64,000 nucleotides of DNA, taken from NCBI RefSeq assembly GCF_001663155.1, contig NZ_CP015963.1, positions 2,070,001 to 2,134,000 on the forward strand, written 5' to 3'. The stretch comes from Altererythrobacter ishigakiensis (GTDB lineage Bacteria; Pseudomonadota; Alphaproteobacteria; Sphingomonadales; Sphingomonadaceae). Shown piece after piece: positions 36,258 to 44,646 of this stretch. Position 1 is the stretch's first letter, and every line of letters begins with the position of its first letter. The position numbers and the translations under genes are program-made. The notes beneath the pieces are model-generated. The model ran no database searches. It saw nothing but the letters and a program-made list of their open reading frames with translations, and was not told where the DNA came from.

Positions 36258-39041
36258 GTGTTCGCTCTGTGTTCTAACGACCATGAGGTGAGCGCAGCGC
36301 TTCCCTTTTCTCCTTTGGCCCTTTCCGCTTTGCATGCCAGCCATTCGGGCACGTGGCTGGTTCGCGCGAACGCACATACGGAGGCTGTGTCCAAAGGCGA
36401 TGCGATCATGGCCGCGGCGGATACGCCGCTGCTGATTCTCAATGCGCCGCTGGTCGCGAACCGGCTGGGCTATCCTGATCTTTCCGGGCTCGATCTGCTC
36501 GAGCTCTACGCCTTTGTGCACCCTGCCCGGTTTTGTGTGCCTACTCCGCGCGGGCTGGCTGAAGCGCTGGAACTGGATGAGCCGGAATCAGATTCGGATG
36601 TACCGGCGTTCTTGCAAGAGGCGGCGGGTGCCTTGATCGCAGTTTGCCAGAGCGAGAACTGGTCCGAACGCGAAGGTGCGTGGAGCGCCCTTCAAAGCCT
36701 GGTCAAACTGAGATGGCCATGGGCACAAGTTTTGGCCCCTCATATCGCGCGGCCTGAACGCGCAGAGAAGTGGCTGTTCTCTCGGCTACCAGAGTGGGAG
36801 GAAGCGCCCGAGCGCCCTGCTCCTAAACAAATTGAGCTACCACCAGAGGCCGTGCTTAAACGGCTCGGCGAGCTGACAGGCGAAGGCGCAGAAAAACGCG
36901 AAGGCCAACAGATGTATTCGCGCGACGCCGCGCAAGTCTTTGCGCCGCGCGACAAGCGTGACAATCCGCACTTGTTGCTGGCACAAGCAGGTACCGGGAT
37001 CGGCAAGACACTGGGCTATCTGGCGCCTGCTTCGCTGTGGTCGGAAGCGTCCGGCGGCACGGTCTGGGTGTCGACTTATACCAAGAACCTGCAGCGCCAG
37101 TTGCGTCAGGAAAGCCGCCGCGCATGGCCCGCAGAGCGCAGCGACGGGTCGCGCCCGGTTGTGGTGCGCAAGGGGCGTGAGAACTACCTTTGCCTGCTCA
37201 ACCTGGAAGATGCCTTGCAAGGCGGGTTTGCCGGACGTGCTGCAATCCTGGCTCAGTTGGTGGCCCGCTGGGCGGCCTATTCTCAGGACGGGGATATGAT
37301 CGGCGGCGATCTGCCCGGCTGGCTCGGCACGCTTTTCCGCAAACGCGGGATTGCCGCGTTGACCGATCAGCGCGGCGAATGCGTCTATGCAGGATGCCCG
37401 CATTACCGGAAATGCTTCATCGAACATGCCGCGCGTAGCTCTGCACAGGCTGATCTCGTAATCGCCAATCATGCCTTGGTGATGGTCAACGCAGCGCGTG
37501 GCCGTGATCACGCACAGCGCCCGACGCGCATCGTCTTCGATGAGGGACATCATGTTTTCGACGCGGCGGACTCGACCTTTGCTGCTGCCCTGACCGGACA
37601 GGAAGCGATCGAGCTGCGCCGCTGGATCATCGGGCCGGAGCGCAAAAACCGCGGACGGCGGCGAGGATTGGCGGCCCGGCTGGCAGACGTCGCAAGCTAT
37701 GATGAAGCAGGCGGCAACGCGATTGAAGCAGCGGTCAACGCGGCGGAAGCATTGCCTGCAGAAGGATGGCTGCAACGGCTGAATGAGAACGACCCGTCGG
37801 GCCCAGTGGAGGCGCTGCTCGCCTCTGTCAGAGCGACCACTTACGCACGCGATGAAAGTGGTGGTCAGGAAGCAGGCTACGGAATCGAAACCGAAGCGGC
37901 CTCGCTACCGGGTGAGCTGATTCAAGCCGCAGGCGAAGCAGAAGAGGCGTTGGCCGCTATCCGTGCGCCCTTGATCAAGCTCGCTACACGGCTCGAAGCT
38001 GTGTTGGAGGACGCACCCGACTGGCTCGATGCGCAAGGCCGTGCACGCATCGATGGCGCACGCTACTCACTCAGCTGGCGGATCGACACGTTGGCCGCTT
38101 GGGAAGCGCTGCTTGAACGAATGGGCGGTCCTGCTGACCCCGAATTCGTTGACTGGCTGGCCGTGGACCGCAGCGATGCGCGCGAGTTTGACATTGGCGT
38201 TCATCGGCATTGGCTGGACCCGATGAAACCATTCGCCAAGGTCGTGCTTGAGCCTTCGCACGGCACAATGCTGACCAGCGCGACACTGACCAACCAAACC
38301 GAAGAAGGTCCGGATTGGCAAAGCGCTCTCGAACGATCTGGTGCACCGCATTTGGAGCTCGAACCGAAGCTGACGTCAGCCGAAAGCCCGTTCGATTATG
38401 CCAGCCGCGCCGAGGTTTTGATCGTCACCGACATCAAAAAGGGCGATCTGCCAGCGCTCGCAGGTGCATACGCGCGCCTGATCGAAGCATCGGATGGCGG
38501 ATTGCTAGGTCTCTTCACGGCGATCCGCCGAATGCGCGCAGTGCACGGACGGATTGCAGACCGGCTCGCGCGCGCTGGTCTGCCATTATACGCGCAGCAT
38601 GTTGATCCAATCGATACAGGCACGCTGGTCGACATTTTCCGCGATGATCCGCGGGCGTCGCTGCTGGGAACAGATGCCTTGCGTGACGGAGTAGACGTAC
38701 CTGGTCATTCGCTGCGGTGCGTGGTGATGGAGCAAGTGCCTTGGCCGCGCCCGGATATCCTACACAAAGCGCGGAGGCTGGCAGGCGGGGGCAGCGCCTA
38801 TGATGACAAGATTATCCGTGCGCGGTTGGCGCAGGCATTCGGCCGTCTGATCCGCAGCAAGGATGACGCAGGGCATTTCGTCGTGCTCTCCCCGGCTTTC
38901 CCCAGCCGATTGCTCAATGCCTTCCCCACGGGCACTCCTGTCATCAGATTGACGCTGGAAGAGGCTTTACAACGCGTCGCCGCTGGTGTTTCGAGTATCG
39001 ATAACGCCGCTGACGTCCCTGTTGGAGAGGAACCTGCCTGA
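36258..39041 (+). CDS. DinG/XPD-like Fe-S superfamily 2 helicase
   Basis: A ~920-residue ATP-dependent DNA helicase of the DinG/Rad3 group. Walker A is AGTGIGKT (about 244-251). A four-cysteine Fe-S cluster region includes CVYAGCPHYRKC with an upstream Cys in NYLCLLNL. The DEAH box is DEGHH. C-terminal motifs are GLFTAIRRMRAVHGRIADRL and the final QAFGRLIRSKDDAGHFVVL. It probably unwinds replication-blocking structures. The start is uncertain: GTG 36258 opens the frame, GTG 36288 is the next option, and neither has a good ribosome site. The SixA-like gene begins right after the stop. Confidence 0.88.
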   Translation: MFALCSNDHEVSAALPFSPLALSALHASHSGTWLVRANAHTEAVSKGDAIMAAADTPLLILNAPLVANRLGYPDLSGLDLLELYAFVHPARFCVPTPRGLAEALELDEPESDSDVPAFLQEAAGALIAVCQSENWSEREGAWSALQSLVKLRWPWAQVLAPHIARPERAEKWLFSRLPEWEEAPERPAPKQIELPPEAVLKRLGELTGEGAEKREGQQMYSRDAAQVFAPRDKRDNPHLLLAQAGTGIGKTLGYLAPASLWSEASGGTVWVSTYTKNLQRQLRQESRRAWPAERSDGSRPVVVRKGRENYLCLLNLEDALQGGFAGRAAILAQLVARWAAYSQDGDMIGGDLPGWLGTLFRKRGIAALTDQRGECVYAGCPHYRKCFIEHAARSSAQADLVIANHALVMVNAARGRDHAQRPTRIVFDEGHHVFDAADSTFAAALTGQEAIELRRWIIGPERKNRGRRRGLAARLADVASYDEAGGNAIEAAVNAAEALPAEGWLQRLNENDPSGPVEALLASVRATTYARDESGGQEAGYGIETEAASLPGELIQAAGEAEEALAAIRAPLIKLATRLEAVLEDAPDWLDAQGRARIDGARYSLSWRIDTLAAWEALLERMGGPADPEFVDWLAVDRSDAREFDIGVHRHWLDPMKPFAKVVLEPSHGTMLTSATLTNQTEEGPDWQSALERSGAPHLELEPKLTSAESPFDYASRAEVLIVTDIKKGDLPALAGAYARLIEASDGGLLGLFTAIRRMRAVHGRIADRLARAGLPLYAQHVDPIDTGTLVDIFRDDPRASLLGTDALRDGVDVPGHSLRCVVMEQVPWPRPDILHKARRLAGGGSAYDDKIIRARLAQAFGRLIRSKDDAGHFVVLSPAFPSRLLNAFPTGTPVIRLTLEEALQRVAAGVSSIDNAADVPVGEEPA

Positions 39042-39042
39042 C

Positions 39043-39570
39043 GTGAAGATCCTCGGTCTGTTCAGACACGCCAAGTCCGACTGGGACGATATGGCCAAGC
39101 GTGATTTCGATCGCGGCCTGAACGATCGTGGCCGGCGCGGTGCGAAGCTGATGGGCGATCATATCCGCAAGCACGGCATCAAATGGGGCACGGTGATCGC
39201 TAGCCCGGCCGAGCGTAATAGGCTGACGATGGAAGCCGCGATGCCCGATGCAGACGTGCAATATGACAAACGAATCTATCTCGCCAGCTCTGATACCATT
39301 CTGGAAACTGTTGCTGATCTGGCGGGCACCAGCGACACTGTCCTGGTGTCTGGACACAACCCGGGGATGCAGGAGGTACTGCTGGAACTGGTTTCAGAGG
39401 AGCACGAGAACAAGCTGTTCTTCGAGGCTGCGCGCAAGTTTCCGACGGCGTCCTATGCTGTGCTTGAGCTCGATATCGAGGACTGGTCTGAGCTAAAGCC
39501 ACGATGCGGCAAGCTGGTGCATTTTGCCCGCCCGCGCGATCTCGATGCTGAATTGGGCCCTGAAGCCTAG
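39043..39570 (+). CDS. SixA-type histidine phosphatase
   Basis: A 175-residue phosphatase of the RHG (histidine acid phosphatase) superfamily. The catalytic RH appears in ILGLFRHAKSDW, followed by LNDRGRRGAKLMG, IASPAERNRLT and the second catalytic His in VLVSGHNPGMQ. SixA removes phosphate from HPt domains in E. coli; here the target is unknown. The GTG start at 39043 is one base after the helicase stop, with GAGAGG about 12 bases upstream, implying coupling. Confidence 0.87.
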   Translation: MKILGLFRHAKSDWDDMAKRDFDRGLNDRGRRGAKLMGDHIRKHGIKWGTVIASPAERNRLTMEAAMPDADVQYDKRIYLASSDTILETVADLAGTSDTVLVSGHNPGMQEVLLELVSEEHENKLFFEAARKFPTASYAVLELDIEDWSELKPRCGKLVHFARPRDLDAELGPEA

Positions 39571-40019
39571 CCAAGTACTTGACGCGGGCCCGGCCCCTGT
39601 TTGCTGAGATGATCGTCTTTGTTGAATAGCTGGCAGCGCGACAGGCTTAAGCAGCCGCAGCCGATACATCCATTCAATCTGTCGCGTGTCCGCTCAAGCT
39701 GGGTGATCTTCGCGTCCAATTGACCGCGGATTGACTGGCTGATCGCGTTCCAGTCGCTCGCCGTCGGCGTGCGGCCATGAGGCAGTTTAGCAAGCTCGGC
39801 CTCTATCTCTGACAACGCGAGCCCCAATTGTTGCGCAATCAGGATGAAGCTTAATCGCCGGATATCGCTGCGTAGAAAGCGCCGTTGGTTTCCTGCGGTG
39901 CGGATCGGCTCCACCAGCCCTTTTTCCTCGTAGAAACGGATCGCGGAAACGGACAAACCGGTCCTCCGCGCAAGATCCCCGATGGGGAGCAAGTCACTGG
40001 ATTTCAGGCGCGATTGCAT
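39567..40019 (-). CDS. soxR: Redox-sensitive regulator SoxR
   Basis: MerR-family activator (150 aa): HTH LPIGDLARRTGLSVSAIRFYEEKGL, dimerisation helix, and the diagnostic [2Fe-2S] ligands C118, C121, C123, C129 in the CX2CXCX5C pattern (GCIGCGCLSLSRC). It senses redox-cycling compounds. Start ATG 40019 (MQSRLKSS) fits the family; upstream ATG at 40106 would run through the operator. It is divergent from a VOC-family gene and a SoxR-type operator lies between them. The 3' end overlaps the phosphatase gene by four bases. Confidence 0.95.
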   Translation of the reverse strand: MQSRLKSSDLLPIGDLARRTGLSVSAIRFYEEKGLVEPIRTAGNQRRFLRSDIRRLSFILIAQQLGLALSEIEAELAKLPHGRTPTASDWNAISQSIRGQLDAKITQLERTRDRLNGCIGCGCLSLSRCQLFNKDDHLSKQGPGPRQVLG

Positions 40020-40045
40020 GAGTCCACCCTCAACTGAACTAATCC

Positions 40046-40076
40046 TTGACCTCAACTTAGGTTGAGATTGCACGAT
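40046..40076 (+). promoter_or_regulatory. SoxR operator and 19-bp-spacer promoter
   Basis: The palindrome CTCAACTTAGGTTGAG (40051-40066) sits between a -35 TTGACC (40046-40051) and a -10-like CACGAT (40071-40076). A 19-base spacer carrying a central palindrome is the hallmark of MerR/SoxR-activated promoters, and the sequence closely follows the known SoxR box. It points at the VOC gene 71 bases downstream. Confidence 0.82.
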
Positions 40077-40146
40077 GGGCAAGTGAGATGATTCGGCTTG
40101 GTCCAATACGGACTAGCCCGATGCCGAAAATCGAAAGGAAATTGAC

Positions 40147-40527
40147 ATGCCCAAGGGCCAAATCGAACACGCGAATTTAACGGTGACCAACCCGGATCGC
40201 AGCGCTGACCTGTTCAAGAGTTTGCTGGGTTGGCACGAACGCTGGCGCGGCAAATCTCAAATGGGTGGAGACACAATCCACGTTGGCGACGAGACGACCT
40301 ACCTCGCGCTCTACACAAATGACGACGCAAGGGGCGGTTACTCAAAGGGTCAGCCGCTCAATCATGTGGGCCTATTGGTCGATGATCTGGATGGTGCAGA
40401 AGCGATCGTCGCGGGCGCTGGCCTTAAGCCCTTCGGTCACGACGACTACGAACCGGGCAAACGTTTCTATTTCTTCGATTGGGACGGGATCGAGTTCGAA
40501 GTGGTTAGCTATGCGGAGGAGGCATGA
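40147..40527 (+). CDS. VOC-family (glyoxalase-like) protein, SoxR-regulated
   Basis: A 126-residue vicinal-oxygen-chelate protein: H8 in IEHANLTVTNPDRS, H73-like in PLNHVGLLVDDL, and E in IEFEVVSYA match the metal-ligand positions of glyoxalase/dioxygenase folds. The paired beta-alpha-beta-beta-beta units are complete. Because a SoxR box directs its promoter, a role in handling redox-cycling or electrophilic compounds is inferred. RBS AAGGAA precedes ATG 40147. Confidence 0.88.
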   Translation: MPKGQIEHANLTVTNPDRSADLFKSLLGWHERWRGKSQMGGDTIHVGDETTYLALYTNDDARGGYSKGQPLNHVGLLVDDLDGAEAIVAGAGLKPFGHDDYEPGKRFYFFDWDGIEFEVVSYAEEA

Positions 40528-40576
40528 TGAACGAGCCGATCCTGCGCGAACCGATTTTCGCTCCTCCAAGCGACAG

Positions 40577-41203
40577 TCAGAGCAAGGAACGCTGCGATGC
40601 CACTCCGCCTGCCCAAGGCTGGTCAGTGCGGTCGAGGTTGATCGCACTATTCCACGGACGACATAAATTGCGCGCCTCGTCGGAAGACCCTGCTGTCCAG
40701 ACACCATAGTTTTCGCGCGGCAAAATGACCGGCATGCGGGTGTGGACTTCACTTGCCGCACCCGCAGCATCGGTCATCACCATCGAATAACAATCGCCCC
40801 ACTCGTCCGAGGTCCGCCAAATGCCGGCGCACGCGAACATCTCGCTATCGGGCAACGAAAGCCAGGTCCGTGTTTTGCTGCCCTTTGGTCCCTCAGCTTC
40901 GGCCCAAGCGGTGACGGGGATCAAGCAGCGACGCTCTTCGAAACTGTGCCGCCAAAAGAAACTGTCGAGCTTGTCCGTGCGTGTGTTGTTGACCGGCTTC
41001 GGCTTCAAGGGCTGGCCCTGCTTCCCCTTCATCACCAAGGGGAAGCCCCAGTTCATGCGTTTGAGCTGCCCTTCGGCCACGACCATGCCCGGATAGCCGG
41101 GAAACACTTCCCCGCTGAAATTCGCACCTCCAAGCGCATCGATCGCATCAAACCACTGTGCGACTTCGTCTTGGGTCTTGGTCATGCGGTAGAGGTTGCA
41201 CAT
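40577..41203 (-). CDS. SOS-response-associated peptidase / HMCES-like (SRAP)
   Basis: A 208-residue SRAP protein, which forms a covalent DNA-protein crosslink at abasic sites in single-stranded DNA. The catalytic C2 follows the initiator Met (MCNLYRMT), and the other active-site regions are present: the Asn in NNTRTDKL, the Glu in PVTAWAEA, and the His in EVHTRMPVIL. It lies six bases downstream of ubiA on the same strand. Confidence 0.92.
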   Translation of the reverse strand: MCNLYRMTKTQDEVAQWFDAIDALGGANFSGEVFPGYPGMVVAEGQLKRMNWGFPLVMKGKQGQPLKPKPVNNTRTDKLDSFFWRHSFEERRCLIPVTAWAEAEGPKGSKTRTWLSLPDSEMFACAGIWRTSDEWGDCYSMVMTDAAGAASEVHTRMPVILPRENYGVWTAGSSDEARNLCRPWNSAINLDRTDQPWAGGVASQRSLL

Positions 41204-41209
41204 ATCGCG

Positions 41210-42118
41210 TCAGGCCCCTGCATTTCCGACGACGAAGCACGCGAGCGCCATCAATGCACCGGCCCAACGGTTCGAGCGGAAGCGCGCAAGCGGATTGTCG
41301 GGGTCTGCAGGGTCTAGTGTCGCCACTTGCCACAACAAATGACCCGCCACCGGTATCAGCGCCAACAGCGCGATCCAGTCTGCCCGATAGAGCCAAAAAC
41401 CAAGCGCCCACAGAGCCAGTGCGCCGAGATAGAATGCTGTCACGCCGCCCTTCACTGCCTCACCCATCCGTAGCGCAGAGGATTTGATACCGACCAAGGC
41501 GTCATCTTCCCGGTCCTGCAATGCGTAGATCGTGTCGTAGCCAATCACCCAGCAGATGCAGCCCGCATATAGGCTCGCCAGAGCATCCCAGTTATCCAGG
41601 CGCAGCTGCGTCCAACCGACCAGCAAGCCCCAGTTGAATACCAGACCGAGCCACGCCTGAGGCCACCAAGTGATGCGCTTCATGAAGGGATATGCAGCAA
41701 CCAAAGCCAGACTTGCAAGTGCAACGGTCTGTGCTTCGAGACGCAATTGCAGCAGCACCACCAGCCCGATCAGGCAAAGCGCTACCAGCCAGCCCCATGC
41801 CAATTGCTTGCTGACACGGCCGCTTGCCACGGGGCGCGATGCTGTGCGTGCCACGCTGGCATCAAGATTGGCATCCACGATGTCATTGTAGACACAGCCC
41901 GCACCGCGCATCACGATTGCACCCAGCAACAGCCAGCCGAGCAAACTCAACTGCCAGCCAGCACCCGCCAGCCATACGCCAAACACACAGGGCCAAAACA
42001 GCAGCCACCAGCCAATCGGCCGGTCAAATCGCGCCAGTTGCGCGAGATCACGCGGCAATCGCGGCAGCCGCGCGACGAGGCCGCGATGCTCGCTATCGGG
42101 GACGATCTGATCGTTCAT
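41210..42118 (-). CDS. ubiA: 4-hydroxybenzoate polyprenyltransferase
   Basis: Integral membrane prenyltransferase (302 aa, about 8-9 TMs) joining the polyprenyl tail to 4-hydroxybenzoate in ubiquinone synthesis. The two Mg-binding aspartate motifs are present: NDIVDANLDA and DTIYALQDREDD. Its prenyl donor would be supplied by the IspB enzyme encoded at 0.5-1.5 kb. It diverges from rsmE (38-base gap). Confidence 0.94.
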   Translation of the reverse strand: MNDQIVPDSEHRGLVARLPRLPRDLAQLARFDRPIGWWLLFWPCVFGVWLAGAGWQLSLLGWLLLGAIVMRGAGCVYNDIVDANLDASVARTASRPVASGRVSKQLAWGWLVALCLIGLVVLLQLRLEAQTVALASLALVAAYPFMKRITWWPQAWLGLVFNWGLLVGWTQLRLDNWDALASLYAGCICWVIGYDTIYALQDREDDALVGIKSSALRMGEAVKGGVTAFYLGALALWALGFWLYRADWIALLALIPVAGHLLWQVATLDPADPDNPLARFRSNRWAGALMALACFVVGNAGA

Positions 42119-42156
42119 GCTTGCTCACTAGCGCCAGCCACGCTTAGTGGGAAGCC

Positions 42157-42906
42157 ATGCCCGCTAAACCCGCCTGGCCGCCACGAAGCGCACCGCGATT
42201 GTTCGTGAACGATGAACTCACCGCCGGGCGCATATTCGCGATCGAAGGCCAACAAGCCCATTATCTCAGCAAGGTAATGCGCGTCCGCGATGGGGATGCA
42301 GTGATCCTATGCGACAATGTCACGGGCGAATGGGCAACGCGCGTTGGAAAGGTCGACAAACGACGCGTCGATTTGACTGTGGTCGAGAAACTTCGCGCTA
42401 GAGAAGAAGTACCGGACTTCTGGCTTTGCCCAGCTCTTCTCAAGAAGGACCGATTCGATCTTGTGCTGGAGAAAGCCACCGAGCTGGGTGTCGCAGAAAT
42501 CCATCCGATACTTATGCGACGGTGTGTAGCGGACAAGCTCAATCTGGAGCGCGCAAACACCATCACAACCGAAGCTGCCGAACAATGCGCGCGAACCGCC
42601 TTGCCCGAACTGCGGGAGCCGGCAAAGCTCGACGCACTACTTCGCGGTTGGCCAAATGATCGCATTCTCTACTTCGCAGATGAAATGGGAGGAGAGCCTG
42701 CGGGTGATGCGTTTGCCACCAACAGCGGACCCGCTGCAATGCTGATCGGGCCCGAAGGCGGATTCGATGACTCGGAGCGAGAATTGCTTCGGTCACATCG
42801 GCACGTGAAACCTATTTCGCTCGGACCCCGAATATTAAGAGGCGAGACGGCGGCTATTGCCGCAACTGCGCTTTGGATGGGGATCAAGGGTGACTGGAAC
42901 AATTAG
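42157..42906 (+). CDS. rsmE: 16S rRNA m3U1498 methyltransferase RsmE
   Basis: SPOUT-class methyltransferase (249 aa): N-terminal PUA-like RNA-binding part (APRLFVNDELTAGRIFAIEGQQAHYL), and the knot with AMLIGPEGGFDDSE and SLGPRILRGETAAIAA, which form the SAM pocket. It methylates N3 of U1498 in 16S rRNA. gshA follows 39 bases later, the usual alphaproteobacterial order. Confidence 0.95.
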   Translation: MPAKPAWPPRSAPRLFVNDELTAGRIFAIEGQQAHYLSKVMRVRDGDAVILCDNVTGEWATRVGKVDKRRVDLTVVEKLRAREEVPDFWLCPALLKKDRFDLVLEKATELGVAEIHPILMRRCVADKLNLERANTITTEAAEQCARTALPELREPAKLDALLRGWPNDRILYFADEMGGEPAGDAFATNSGPAAMLIGPEGGFDDSERELLRSHRHVKPISLGPRILRGETAAIAATALWMGIKGDWNN

Positions 42907-42945
42907 CGCTTTTCACAAAGCCGTCAGTTGCCTATCGCAACTGGC

Positions 42946-44316
42946 ATGAGCACGCGCGAAGCATCAGGGGCAGAAGACCCGATCATCGAATCTCGCGACC
43001 AGCTGGTTGCGCCGATGCAGGCTGGTGAAAAGCCGCGCGAAAAGTGGCGGATCGGGACCGAGCACGAAAAGCTCGTCTATTGCCGCAAGAAATTCACTGC
43101 GGTCTCCTATGATGAACCCTGTGGTATTCGCGACATCCTGCTGAATTTACAGCAGTTCGGCTGGGAGCCGGTGGAAGAAAACGGCAAGGTCATCGCAATG
43201 CGTGGCAGCGATGGCACGGTGAGTCTGGAACCGGCGGGCCAGCTTGAACTCTCCGGCGCTCCGCTTGAAAACCTGCACCAGACTTGCGCGGAAACCGGGC
43301 GTCATCTGGCGCAGGTGAAGGAAATCGGCGAGAAATGTGGTGTGGGTTTTCTCGGTCTCGGCATGTGGCCGGACAAGACCCGCGAAGAGCTGCCCATCAT
43401 GCCGAAAGGGCGCTATGAGATAATGATGCGGCACATGCCAAAGGTCGGTAATCTGGGCCTTGATATGATGCTGCGCACCTGCACGATACAGGTGAACCTC
43501 GACTATTCGTCTGAGGCTGACATGGCGAAGAAGTTCCGCACTGGGCTGGCGCTTCAGCCACTTGCAACCGCGTTGTTCGCCAACTCACCGTTCACCGAAG
43601 GCAAGCCCAACGGCTATCTCAGCTATCGCTCGCACATCTGGTCAGACACCGATCCGCATCGCACAGGCATGCTGCCGTTCGTGTTCGAAGACGGCTTCGG
43701 CTATGAACGATGGGTCGACTACATGCTCGATGTGCCCATGTACTTCGTTTTTCGCGACGGGAAATACGTCGACGCTGCGGGCTTGAGCTTCCGCGATTTC
43801 CTTGAGGGGAAACTCTCCATACTTCCGGGCGAAAGGCCTACCGAAAGCGATTGGTGGGATCATCTTTCAACCGCTTTTCCTGAAGTGCGCTTGAAGAGCT
43901 TCCTTGAGATGCGCGGCGCCGATGGTGGACCGTGGAGCCGTATATGCGCCCTGCCCGCCTTCTGGGTCGGGCTCTTGTATGACGATAGTGCGCTGGATGC
44001 AGCGTGGGATCTGGTCAAGAACTGGACGATGGAGGAGCGCGAAACGCTGCGTAATGACGTACCGCGGGTTGCGCTAGATGCCGAAATTCCTGGAGGCGGG
44101 CGCTTACAAGACCTGGCCCGTGAAGTGCTGGCAATTGCGCGCCAAGGGCTCAATGCTCGCGCCCGGCTCAATTCAAGCGGCGACAACGAAACCGGGTTTC
44201 TTGAGACACTCGACGAGATTGTCGAAAGCGGCAAGGTTCCCGCGCAACGGCTACTCGATATGTATCACGGCGAGTGGAACGGTGATGTTAGCCGGGTCTA
44301 CAAATACAGCTTCTAA
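42946..44316 (+). CDS. gshA: Glutamate-cysteine ligase, plant/alphaproteobacterial type
   Basis: First enzyme of glutathione synthesis, joining Glu and Cys with ATP. The 456-residue protein has the plant-type motifs WRIGTEHEKLVY, MRGSDGTVSLEPAGQLELSG, GMWPDKTREE, TCTIQVNLDYSSEADM and LANSPFTEGKPNGY-like FANSPFTEG. ATG 42946 (MSTREASG) was chosen over TTG 42928. It may share a transcript with rsmE and the small monooxygenase gene downstream. Confidence 0.94.
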   Translation: MSTREASGAEDPIIESRDQLVAPMQAGEKPREKWRIGTEHEKLVYCRKKFTAVSYDEPCGIRDILLNLQQFGWEPVEENGKVIAMRGSDGTVSLEPAGQLELSGAPLENLHQTCAETGRHLAQVKEIGEKCGVGFLGLGMWPDKTREELPIMPKGRYEIMMRHMPKVGNLGLDMMLRTCTIQVNLDYSSEADMAKKFRTGLALQPLATALFANSPFTEGKPNGYLSYRSHIWSDTDPHRTGMLPFVFEDGFGYERWVDYMLDVPMYFVFRDGKYVDAAGLSFRDFLEGKLSILPGERPTESDWWDHLSTAFPEVRLKSFLEMRGADGGPWSRICALPAFWVGLLYDDSALDAAWDLVKNWTMEERETLRNDVPRVALDAEIPGGGRLQDLAREVLAIARQGLNARARLNSSGDNETGFLETLDEIVESGKVPAQRLLDMYHGEWNGDVSRVYKYSF

Positions 44317-44328
44317 GGGAGAGATCTG

Positions 44329-44637
44329 ATGATCCAGATCAACGGTACTATCACATTGGCCCCCGGCACAATCGCAGACAATCCCGACACTGTCGAAGCG
44401 ATCAAAACAATGGTCGCCGCCAGCCGCGCAGAGGATGGCTGCCTGACCTACACTTTCGCTCAGGACCTGTCGGATCCCGATACGATCATCATCTATGAAC
44501 GCTGGCGCGATCAGGAAGTACTAGCAGCGCATGGCAAGAGCGCGCACATGGCCGAATTTCAAAAGGTTATGGCGGCAAATCCGCCCGTTGGCCGGGATTT
44601 GCGCATCTATCATACCGACGAGGGTAACCCGCTGTAA
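44329..44637 (+). CDS. ABM-domain (antibiotic biosynthesis monooxygenase-like) protein
   Basis: A 102-residue dimeric ferredoxin-like-fold protein: a strand with TITLAPGTIA, the helix VEAIKTMVAASRAEDGCLTYTFAQDL, and IIYERWRDQEVLAAHGKSAHMAEF, the standard ABM pattern. Family members are cofactor-free quinone-forming monooxygenases or stress proteins; the substrate is unknown. AAGGGAGAG precedes ATG 44329, 12 bases after the gshA stop. Confidence 0.87.
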   Translation: MIQINGTITLAPGTIADNPDTVEAIKTMVAASRAEDGCLTYTFAQDLSDPDTIIIYERWRDQEVLAAHGKSAHMAEFQKVMAANPPVGRDLRIYHTDEGNPL

Positions 44638-44646
44638 GCGCAGAGC

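Noticed and set aside
40524..40709. Small plus-strand frame (61 codons) starting ATGATG with GGAGG upstream, overlapping the VOC stop
   Set aside because: The start looks coupled, but most of the frame is antisense to the well-supported C-terminus of the SRAP gene, and the protein has no family-like features.
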